From positions 25,544 through 89,543 of the forward strand of contig JAGWGW010000002.1 in the NCBI GenBank assembly GCA_028867135.1: a stretch of 64,000 nucleotides of DNA, in the 5' to 3' direction. The DNA comes from Microcaldota archaeon. Lineage in GTDB: Archaea > Micrarchaeota > Micrarchaeia > Micrarchaeales > CABMGC01. Position numbers and translations under genes: made by a program. Shown here piece after piece: positions 56,573-64,000 of this stretch. Every line of letters begins with the position of its first letter. Within the stretch, counting starts at the first letter, position 1. A model generated the notes under the pieces. It was not told the origin of the DNA. It ran no database searches and worked only from the letters and a program-made list of their open reading frames with translations.

Positions 56573-58435
56573 CTACCTGGCCCTTAGCGCGTTGAGGATC
56601 ACGGTGACGTCTATCGCTTCCTGCATGATCGCGCCTATTGCAGGGGGTATCACCCCCGTGGTAGCGACCACCATCAGGAATACCGAGAGCCCTATGCCTG
56701 CCAATATCGACTGCTTTGCGATCTTGAGCATACGCCTGCCTGTTGTTATGGCATCAGTCACCTTGGTCACGTCGTCGACAAGGAGCACTATGTCCGCAGC
56801 CTCTGCAGATATGCCTGTGCCGTGCGCGCCCATCGCTATGCCTACGGTGGCGGTGGCGAGCGCAGGGGCGTCGTTTATGCCGTCGCCCACCATGACCGTG
56901 TTGAACCTCCTCTTGGCGTCCTTGACTATGGTGACCTTCTCTGCAGGAAGCAGCCCTGCCCTGTAGTCCTTTATGCCGGCAGCATCGGCTATGACCCTCG
57001 CATTCTGCTCGTTGTCCCCCGTGAGCAGGGTTATCTGGCTTATTCCCAGGCTCCTGAGCCTGCTCACCATCCTCGGCACCCCCGGCCTTATCCTGTCTGT
57101 GAATACTATTATGCCCGCGAGCCTGCCGTTTATCGCCACGAACGAATAGAGCTTGCCCTCGGATGCGCTCTTCTCGAGCAGCTTGAGGTAAAGCCTCGTA
57201 GAGCCGTCTATCCTTTCCTCGAAGAAGCTCCTGGAGCCCACGAGCACATGCTCCTTTCTCACATAGCCTTCAACCCCTTTGGAAGGGGTCTCCTTGAACT
57301 TCTTCGGCTGCTCCAGCTTCCTGAACTCCTTCCTTGCAGCGCTTACAACTGACATGGATAATGGATGGGATGAGAGCTGCTCGACAGCCGCGCTCTTGTA
57401 CAGTATCTCGTTTTTGGTGTGCTTGCCGAATGGTATTATTCCCTCTACAAGGGGCGTTCCGTATGTTATGGTCCCGGTCTTGTCGAAGAGGATGGCCTTT
57501 GCGCCGCCTATCTGCTCTATCGCAGCCCCGTTCTTGACTATGACGCCGTCGTTGGCGGCCCTGTTTATCGCTGCTATGACGGCTATGGGCACCGCGATTA
57601 TCAGCGGGCACGGGGTCGCAACTACAAGCACGGCGAGCACCGTCGTGACGCTGTGCGTCATCAGGTACCCTATCATGCTTATGAGAATGGTCAAGGGGGT
57701 GAAGTACGTTGCGTATCTGTCCGCAAGGCGCTGTATCTCTGGCTTGTTCTGCTGGGCCTCGCGCACCATCTTGACTATCTTCGCATACTGGCTCTCCTCG
57801 CTTATGGCTGTTGTCCGCATCTCGAACGTATCGCCTACGTTTATCGATCCGCTCAGGACGTTGCCGTTTGCCTCGACTGTCCTGGGCACGGGCTCTCCTG
57901 TGAGCGCGGATTCGTCCACGTACGCGTTCTCGCTGGTGACCTTGCCGTCCGCTGGTATGAGATCCCCGTGTCTTATCACGAGTATGTCGCCGACCTTGGC
58001 GGCATCGGCATCTATCTCCTCTATGTGGTTGCCGATCTTTCTCCTGGCCCTCTTCGGGGTCCTGGCCGTCAGCTCCTCGAGCGATGAGGAGGCCCTGTTG
58101 AAGCCGTAGTCTTCGAGAGCCTCGCCTCCTGACTGCATCAGCACTATTATCGTTCCTGCAAAGGTCTGGTTGACCAGGATCGCGACCACTATGGCAAGCA
58201 TAGCGATGACGTCTGCCGAGAACTTGCCCCTGAATAGCTTGCGCATGGTGCCTATTATTATCGGCACGCCTCCAAGCACAAGCACCACGTACCATACCGC
58301 ATCTGCGTAGAAGCCTTGTCCTGCGAGGAACAGGATAGAGCCTATTATGAGGCCGATGAGAGCGAAGAACGGCAGCGGATACCTTCTCGCGGATGAATAG
58401 AGCGATTTGAGGTCAAGCTTAACCATGCGATTCAC
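56573..58435 (-). CDS. Heavy-metal P1B-type ATPase without N-terminal HMA domain
   Basis: 'ATPCPLIIAVPIAVIAAINRAANDGVIVKNGAAIEQIGGAKAILFDKTGTITYG', 'MVGDGINDAPALATATVGIAMGAHGTG'. Confidence 0.93.
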   Translation of the reverse strand: MNRMVKLDLKSLYSSARRYPLPFFALIGLIIGSILFLAGQGFYADAVWYVVLVLGGVPIIIGTMRKLFRGKFSADVIAMLAIVVAILVNQTFAGTIIVLMQSGGEALEDYGFNRASSSLEELTARTPKRARRKIGNHIEEIDADAAKVGDILVIRHGDLIPADGKVTSENAYVDESALTGEPVPRTVEANGNVLSGSINVGDTFEMRTTAISEESQYAKIVKMVREAQQNKPEIQRLADRYATYFTPLTILISMIGYLMTHSVTTVLAVLVVATPCPLIIAVPIAVIAAINRAANDGVIVKNGAAIEQIGGAKAILFDKTGTITYGTPLVEGIIPFGKHTKNEILYKSAAVEQLSSHPLSMSVVSAARKEFRKLEQPKKFKETPSKGVEGYVRKEHVLVGSRSFFEERIDGSTRLYLKLLEKSASEGKLYSFVAINGRLAGIIVFTDRIRPGVPRMVSRLRSLGISQITLLTGDNEQNARVIADAAGIKDYRAGLLPAEKVTIVKDAKRRFNTVMVGDGINDAPALATATVGIAMGAHGTGISAEAADIVLLVDDVTKVTDAITTGRRMLKIAKQSILAGIGLSVFLMVVATTGVIPPAIGAIMQEAIDVTVILNALRAR

Positions 58436-58465
58436 GGAAGGATATCATGCCATGGGATTAATAGC

Positions 58466-59242
58466 CTATCTTGCGGACCAGCCGCCGTCAACCTTGAGCA
58501 CAAGTCCCGTAACGTAGCTGCTCGCGTCTGATGCAAGGTACACTGCCGCTCCCTTCAGCTCGTCGGGGTCGCCTAGCCTGCCCATCGGGGTCCTTCCCTG
58601 TATGTAGCCAAGCGTGCTCTTGTCCTCAAGGACACCCTTGGTCATCTCGCTGGGGAAGAATCCCGGGGCAATTGCATTCACCCTGATGCCGTACTGGACC
58701 CACTCAACGGCCAGCGCCCTTGTCATGTTGACAACGGCTCCCTTTGCAGCGTAATATGGGACTGCAGGTATGATGTCGCCGAAAAGCCCGTAGATGCTCG
58801 CTATGTTTATTATCCTGCCCCTGACCTTGTTCCTTATCATGGATTTGGCCGCTTCCTTCGCGCAGTAGAACGTGCCGTTGAGGTCCACGTTCAGCACGCT
58901 GAGCCATTCCTTCTCCGTGAATGAGACCGCTGGTTTTGCACTGCCTATGCCGGCGTTGTTGATCAGTATGTCGACCTTCCCGAATTTTTCCTCAGCAGCC
59001 TTTACCGTCCTTGCTACCATCGATTCCTTTGTGACGTCGAGCGCTACGGGCACGACCTGCCTCCCGGTCGACTTTGCAATGCCTTCGGCATTGGCCTTCA
59101 GCTTGTCCTCCCTCCTTGCGCATACTATTAGATCGGCTCCCGCCTCCGCAAGGGCTGTAGCGAACGATACCCCCAATCCGCTTGAGACACCCGTCACTAT
59201 GCCTATCTTTCCGTCGAGCCTGAATGAGTCAAGAACGTTCAT
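58466..59242 (-). CDS. SDR family oxidoreductase
   Basis: 'IGIVTGVSSGLGVSFATALAEAGADLIVCARR', 'NNAGIG', 'YYAAKGAV'. Confidence 0.93.
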   Translation of the reverse strand: MNVLDSFRLDGKIGIVTGVSSGLGVSFATALAEAGADLIVCARREDKLKANAEGIAKSTGRQVVPVALDVTKESMVARTVKAAEEKFGKVDILINNAGIGSAKPAVSFTEKEWLSVLNVDLNGTFYCAKEAAKSMIRNKVRGRIINIASIYGLFGDIIPAVPYYAAKGAVVNMTRALAVEWVQYGIRVNAIAPGFFPSEMTKGVLEDKSTLGYIQGRTPMGRLGDPDELKGAAVYLASDASSYVTGLVLKVDGGWSAR

Positions 59243-59430
59243 GATACCACGCAGAAATAGGAGAGTGAAGGCCAAGAAGGACCGTTTTTCCCTTCTTTTC
59301 CTTTTTCCATCGTTGTCCAACCCCGACTTGGTTGCTAGGCCCTTTTCTGGCCTCCACGATTATATTGTGGCTTATAAGGTATATACGCCTTTCCATTTTC
59401 GGATGACGGGATCGCGCTTGGCCGCGAGGG

Positions 59431-60702
59431 TCAGTGCTTTATCTCGGCTATCTCCTTCCACCAGCGCAGCTTCTTCTCCAGCAGGCTGTCCACTGTCTGG
59501 CCTGAGGTCCCGTATATAGCGTTTATCACGGCAAGCAGCAGGAACACGATTGCGTACGCGACTCCCGTGCCTATGTCTGTCGATGCCGGGCCGTACGGGC
59601 CTCCGGGCCCTGCCGGTATCGACCATATCACAAGGCTCAACAGGAATCCCCCGCCGTATACGAATTTCCTCATCAGCCCGAGTATGAGGGACAGCGACAC
59701 AGCGGTCTCCAATATGACTATCACTGCGGCGAACAGCGCCGGATTCAGCGAAACTATCCCTGCCCACAGGTAGAACCACGGGCCGAGCCATGAAGGCTGG
59801 AGCGATGCTGATGAAGTTATGAGCTGGGGCAGGTTGCTGAAGAAGTAGCTGTTGAGCTTGAGGGTAGCGTCTATGCCCCAGACAGCTCCGAATACCACCT
59901 CGATGAACCTGCCTATCTCCATCGCATTCCTTGAAAACCAGTTGTCGGCTGTGTCTATGTCCTTCTCCAGGTAATGAAGTATTGTGTTTGCGGGCAGCTG
60001 CTCGTGGTGCACCCTCACGCTCTTCAGCCCGTCCTTGAGCACGAAGGAATCGACGCCGTACATGCGCTTGAGGAACCTTGAGAAGGTCGCTGATACAGTG
60101 CCGTAATGGTCAACTAGGACAGAATCCTTCAATGAAAGTATGTCAGCCTTGCCGAGCGCATTGACATTCCCGGGATTGACATGGACTATCTTGTTGCCCT
60201 CCACGCCGAGCAGCGCAGCGACATGGCTGAGGTTGTTCCTGCCCAGCCATACGAACTTCGCGCTTCCGGTCTTCGCCAGCTCGTGGGCCTCCTCGAGGCT
60301 CACCTCCTCGATCTGCTCCCTCTTGACCCCTTCCTTGTACTCCTGGACAAAGCTCACCAGTATGCTCGCGTCGTTGTGCCACAGCCCGTCTATTCCAAGC
60401 GTGTTCTTTATGAAGTCGCTCTGGCCGAACCCTGCAATCTTTATAGTGACTGTCGAAAGGAACTTGCCCTTGTCCACTAGGAGGCCTATCACCCTGTCGT
60501 AGGGGAGTATCGTGAATTCTGTCTTGGATATAAGGTTATAGCCGGTGTACCTGCCCCAGAAGGAGTAGTGCACTATGATCATGTTCTTGTCCGTCACGAC
60601 GATATTGTCGGGCGCTATGTTCGACATAAGGCTCTGTTTCAGCACCATCAGTACCGTTTCCCCTGGCTGAAGCACACTGTTAAGCTCGTCCATTAAAGGC
60701 AT
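59431..60702 (-). CDS. PH-like domain + degenerate rhodanese-like domain + DoxX-like membrane domain protein
   Basis: PH-like 'NIVVTDKNMIIVHYSFWGRYTGYNLISKTEFTILPYDRVIGLLVDKGKFLSTVTIKIAG'; rhodanese-like 'VSLEEAHELAKTGSAKFVWLG...VLVDHYGTVSATFSRFLKRMYGVDSFVLKDGL'; 4-TM C-terminus. Confidence 0.6.
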   Translation of the reverse strand: MPLMDELNSVLQPGETVLMVLKQSLMSNIAPDNIVVTDKNMIIVHYSFWGRYTGYNLISKTEFTILPYDRVIGLLVDKGKFLSTVTIKIAGFGQSDFIKNTLGIDGLWHNDASILVSFVQEYKEGVKREQIEEVSLEEAHELAKTGSAKFVWLGRNNLSHVAALLGVEGNKIVHVNPGNVNALGKADILSLKDSVLVDHYGTVSATFSRFLKRMYGVDSFVLKDGLKSVRVHHEQLPANTILHYLEKDIDTADNWFSRNAMEIGRFIEVVFGAVWGIDATLKLNSYFFSNLPQLITSSASLQPSWLGPWFYLWAGIVSLNPALFAAVIVILETAVSLSLILGLMRKFVYGGGFLLSLVIWSIPAGPGGPYGPASTDIGTGVAYAIVFLLLAVINAIYGTSGQTVDSLLEKKLRWWKEIAEIKH

Positions 60703-60783
60703 ACGCTCCACCGCGGTATACCGTCAATAATACATGGCATGCTCTCCTTAAAATCACTATCGTTGGATGCGAATTGGGGCCTG

Positions 60784-61638
60784 TCATCTGCGCCTCTTGT
60801 GCAGCGTGCTGAGTATGCCTCCCCTGAGATTGTACGCGGCTACCCCGTTCTCCTTCAGCTCGTTTATTACGTGCTCGGAAACAGCGTCGCTGTATGCAAC
60901 GAATATGCAGCCCTCGAACTCCTTGAGCCGCTCGCCCTCAAGCTCCATGATCTCCTTCGGGTCGCGCTTGGTCAGGTTCTCCTGGCTGACCCCCAGGAGG
61001 TATGCGACGTATTCGAGTGGCTCGAGGCCGAGCCATACCATCTTCTTGCCGCTCGATGCGACCAGCCTCCTTGCCTCGTCTATGCCTATCCCGGAATGCG
61101 CGTAAGCATGCTCCTTTGCATCGATGCGCATTGCAGCACTTTCCCCGTCCGCCTTTGCGCCGTTTGCGCCGTAATCCCTCCTTGTGTTGACTATCTCCTC
61201 TATGAAGTCCATGAACTTCTCCGCCTGCCTCGTCCTTATGCCGTTGACCACTCCTTCGTTCCTTATCGCTGCGCTAGCGTCGGTGAACCCGTGTATGCGC
61301 ATGTTTATCGTCGAAAGGAACTTGCCTTTTGAAACGACAACGCTGATGACGTTCTTGTACGGGACCATGCTGAACTCGGTTGGCGACAGCAGGTTCCTGC
61401 CTATGTAAAGGCCCCAGAATGAGGGCCTGACTATTATTATGCGCTTGTTCGTGGCTATGATCCTGTCAGGCGATATGGAATTCAGGTACGACTGCTTGAC
61501 CTCTATGATCGTCTTCTCGTCATGGGCGAGGACGTGGCCTATGAGCCTGAGGCAGCGCACCCCGTGCTGGTGCATGTTCTTGACTTTGCTGGTGACGAGC
61601 GTAACGCTGTCGGAAGCATCTACGACGTCCTTCTCCAT
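60784..61638 (-). CDS. PH-like domain + degenerate rhodanese-like domain protein (paralog of 59431-60702, lacking DoxX part)
   Basis: 'RIIATNKRIIIVRPSFWGLYIGRNLLSPTEFSMVPYKNVISVVVSKGKFLSTINMRIHG'; 'IGIDEARRLVASSGKKMVWLG...IFVAYSDAVSEHVINELKENGVAAYNLRGGI'. Confidence 0.65.
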   Translation of the reverse strand: MEKDVVDASDSVTLVTSKVKNMHQHGVRCLRLIGHVLAHDEKTIIEVKQSYLNSISPDRIIATNKRIIIVRPSFWGLYIGRNLLSPTEFSMVPYKNVISVVVSKGKFLSTINMRIHGFTDASAAIRNEGVVNGIRTRQAEKFMDFIEEIVNTRRDYGANGAKADGESAAMRIDAKEHAYAHSGIGIDEARRLVASSGKKMVWLGLEPLEYVAYLLGVSQENLTKRDPKEIMELEGERLKEFEGCIFVAYSDAVSEHVINELKENGVAAYNLRGGILSTLHKRRR

Positions 61639-61676
61639 GCCGCTTACCCCGTCAATATAGCTCTCAGTATGGTTAT

Positions 61677-62651
61677 TTACGTCTTTTCTATTTGTTTGGA
61701 TAAGGAGGGGATGTCGAAGCTCCTGGTGCTTGCGATGGGCCTCGCGTCGCAGCCGTTAGCCTTCAGGTTCTTTGCCAGCGTGCCGGCTCCGCTGCCGTAT
61801 GTGTAGACAATCTCGGGAGAGCATCTGTCTACATATTCGAGCGCCTGCCTGAAGTCTGCATGGTCGCTCAGGGTGAACTGCACGTCTGTATCGAACTTCA
61901 TCATCCTTGCAAAGCCCGATGCAACGGCCGTAAGCACGGGAACCTTGCACATCCTTGATATCGAGTCCCTGGCTTCGGCCAGCCTGTGCTGCTCAACCAC
62001 TGCGGCAAATGTGCCGCAGTTCTGCTGCAGTTCCCCGGCGCTGAACACGCCGTATGAAAGCCCGATCCCGTGGTCGCCGTATATCTTGTTCATCTTCGCT
62101 ATACCTTCTGTGACAAGGGGGCTTATGCCTATGCCGTTGCATATCTTGATGAGCTCCTGGGCCTTGCCCGAGGAGTACGCCCCGAATAGGACCACGTTCC
62201 TGGCGATCCTGCTCTCCACATAGTGCTGTATCGATGTCATGACTTCGTCTCTGTCCTCGAACTCTATGTTTGCGTACGGATATGTGGAATCCATGAGCAG
62301 TATGTCCGCTTTCCTTATCTCTATCTCTTCGGATGCAATGGACCGCTGCATCTGGTAATCCCCGGTATAGACAATCCTGCACGACTGCTCTTCGGATTCG
62401 ATGTACAGCTGCTTTGAGCCGAGCATGTGCCCTGAATTGAGCAGCTCTATGCTCTCGGGCTTGTCCACGGTCAGCAGCTTCGTGCCCTTCTTCGCCTCTA
62501 TCATTTCGATTGTAGCGCTGCTTGCGATGGTGCCCTTGCCCTTCCTCAACCCTGACAGATGGTCGGAGTGCGCATGCGATATGAAATTCACGTTCGAGCT
62601 GGGCTCGTGCATATCCAGCGCTATGCTATAGTTCCCAACCTGCAGTGCCAT
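61677..62651 (-). CDS. MBL-fold exonuclease-like protein (COG1236/SNM1-like)
   Basis: 'VNFISHAHSDHLSGL', 'ELLNSGHMLGSKQLYI', 'IVYTGDYQMQ', 'DILLMDSTYPY'. Confidence 0.85.
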   Translation of the reverse strand: MALQVGNYSIALDMHEPSSNVNFISHAHSDHLSGLRKGKGTIASSATIEMIEAKKGTKLLTVDKPESIELLNSGHMLGSKQLYIESEEQSCRIVYTGDYQMQRSIASEEIEIRKADILLMDSTYPYANIEFEDRDEVMTSIQHYVESRIARNVVLFGAYSSGKAQELIKICNGIGISPLVTEGIAKMNKIYGDHGIGLSYGVFSAGELQQNCGTFAAVVEQHRLAEARDSISRMCKVPVLTAVASGFARMMKFDTDVQFTLSDHADFRQALEYVDRCSPEIVYTYGSGAGTLAKNLKANGCDARPIASTRSFDIPSLSKQIEKT

Positions 62652-62729
62652 GGAGTCGCCAAAGGATAATGCCCTGCAATCATTATATATTTGCCTTTCC
62701 ATAATTATACCGCTTTTGCTGTGGTTTTG

Positions 62730-63650
62730 ATGGCCGAGAAGGTACTGATAATAGGGGGAGGGCCTGCGGGCCTCTCAGCAGCAATATATGCCGCAAGGGA
62801 GGGGTTCGAACCCCTTGTCATCGCAGGGTTCAATGCAGGAGGACAGCTGCTGCTTACAACCGTTGTTGAGAACTTCCCGGCATTCCCTAACGGAGTAAAT
62901 GGCCCTGACATAATAAGCCTGATGAGAAAGCAGGCGGAGAAGTTCGGCGCAAGGTTCATCGACACCAATGTTTCTGCAGTTGACCTGGACTCAAGGCCTT
63001 TCAAGGTAACGACAGACGACAAGACATATGAGGCCCATTCGCTGATAATAGCGACAGGCGCTAACGCAAAGATGCTCGGACTCGACTCCGAAACAAGATT
63101 CATGGGAAAAGGCGTGTCAAGCTGCGCTACCTGTGATGGACCGTTCTTCAAGGGCAAGAACGTTATTGTGGTAGGAGGGGGAGACACGGCAATGGAAGAC
63201 TCGTTATTCCTCACGAAGTTCGCAGAGTCTGTAACGATAATCCACAGAAGGGATTCTTTCAGGGCCAGCAAGATAATGCAGGAGAGGGTGCTCAAGAACC
63301 CAAAGGTAAAGGTGCTTTGGAACATGGAGGTATTGGAGATACTCGGGAACAGCAAGGTGACAGGCATAAGGCTCAAGAACAACAAGACAAACGAGGAGAG
63401 CGAGCTCGAGTGCGACGGCGTCTTCGTGGCGATAGGTTACTCGCCGAACACAGAGGCATTCAAGGGAAAACTGAAGACTGATGAGTTGGGATATCTCGCC
63501 ACGAAGGATGAAGTGCTGACAGAGATAGAGGGGGTGTATGTCGCAGGGGACGTCTCCGACAGGTTCTACAGGCAGGCTGCGACAGCGAGCGGCAGCGGCG
63601 TGAAGGCTGCGCTCCATGTGCGCGAATATCTAATGAAGATGGAGAAATAG
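62730..63650 (+). CDS. trxB: Thioredoxin reductase
   Basis: 'VLIIGGGPAGLSAAIYAAREG', active site 'SSCATCDGPFF', 'VIVVGGGDTAMEDSLFLTKFA', 'GVYVAGDVSD'. Confidence 0.95.
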   Translation: MAEKVLIIGGGPAGLSAAIYAAREGFEPLVIAGFNAGGQLLLTTVVENFPAFPNGVNGPDIISLMRKQAEKFGARFIDTNVSAVDLDSRPFKVTTDDKTYEAHSLIIATGANAKMLGLDSETRFMGKGVSSCATCDGPFFKGKNVIVVGGGDTAMEDSLFLTKFAESVTIIHRRDSFRASKIMQERVLKNPKVKVLWNMEVLEILGNSKVTGIRLKNNKTNEESELECDGVFVAIGYSPNTEAFKGKLKTDELGYLATKDEVLTEIEGVYVAGDVSDRFYRQAATASGSGVKAALHVREYLMKMEK

Positions 63651-63700
63651 GCTTCGACTCTTCCTTACGGATTAATAACTTTTGAGGTGTTATTAGGCTG

Positions 63701-64000
63701 ATGCGACATATTGCCGGAATAAGCCCGACCAAGTCCCAGTCAGCAATGGAGTACCTCATGACTTACGGATGGGCGATACTCGCCATTGCGATAGTGATGG
63801 TTTCGCTGTATTCCTTGGGAATATTCAATCTTGGCGGCCTTGCTCCAACAGCAATCCCTGGGTCGTGCCAGGTTATAAGGACAGCGGCTGAAGTGGGTCT
63901 TGCCGGTCAATGCAATAACCTTATCCCAAAATACGTGTCAAAATTCGGCGGAAGCACCACACAGTACATAAATGTCACACAAAAATCTTTCAAGATAAAT
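63701..64000 (+). CDS. Pilin-LamG family protein (copy 4), truncated by window end
   Basis: 'TKSQSAMEYLMTYGWAILAIAIVMVSLYSLGIFNLGGLAPTAIPGSCQVIRTAAEVGLAGQCNNLIPKYVSKFGG' head. Confidence 0.85.
   Translation, partial: MRHIAGISPTKSQSAMEYLMTYGWAILAIAIVMVSLYSLGIFNLGGLAPTAIPGSCQVIRTAAEVGLAGQCNNLIPKYVSKFGGSTTQYINVTQKSFKIN

Noticed and set aside
57270-58295. Long alternate-frame ORFs over the P1B ATPase gene (57270-58295 -, 57279-58109 +, 57419-58087 +)
   Set aside because: They overlap a clear P-type ATPase; low-complexity Arg/Asp/Tyr composition is typical of shadow ORFs in GC-rich coding DNA
59337-59353. AGGCC-CTTTTCT-GGCCT hairpin between the SDR and PH/DoxX genes
   Set aside because: Only 5 bp stem; not distinguishable from chance or a weak terminator
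22316-63999. The four similar pilin heads as a possible mobile element or invertible cassette
   Set aside because: No inverted or direct repeats or recombinase seen; DNA differs at many third positions, so the similarity is protein-level
1-64000. CRISPR array, prophage, transposase or rRNA
   Set aside because: No regularly spaced repeats, no cas genes, no integrase/transposase and no rRNA-like sequence recognised

Overview
Gene-dense archaeal chromosome segment of about 64 kb. The gene content and architecture (class III signal-peptide pilins, archaeal/eukaryote-type L21e, S19e, L31e, L39e, S26e, aIF6, PDCD5, RpoL, RpoF, DUF2070, DUF655, DUF460, intron-containing tRNA) suggest a DPANN/Micrarchaeota-like (ARMAN-type) lineage; this placement is inference. 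Contents include a partial NuoM-like gene, two tRNA-Arg genes (one apparently with two introns), a translation operon (S19e-PDCD5-L39e-L31e-aIF6-unknown-prefoldin alpha-FtsY-CpaF-like ATPase), DNA repair genes (Rad50, PolX, endonuclease IV, MBL exonuclease), an arginine/citrulline cluster (DDAH-like, ArgG, ArgH), FtsZ, GDH, ArgS, a P1B ATPase and many surface/membrane proteins. Most notable: (i) a single-repeat 'half' TATA-binding protein beside a perfect tandem duplication of a palindromic TATA box; (ii) four dispersed pilin-LamG genes with near-identical heads, similar tails and variable middles, one carrying a G8 tract that shifts the frame (phase variation, decay or sequencing error); (iii) tRNA-Arg(CCU) with an anticodon-loop mini-intron and a T-loop intron; (iv) a tandem paralogous pair combining a PH-like domain with an apparently catalytically dead rhodanese-like domain, one fused to a DoxX-like membrane domain; (v) a HerA-type ATPase with a C-terminal PD-(D/E)xK-like region. 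No rRNA, CRISPR array, transposase or prophage was seen. All family assignments come from reading the translations; no database search was run.
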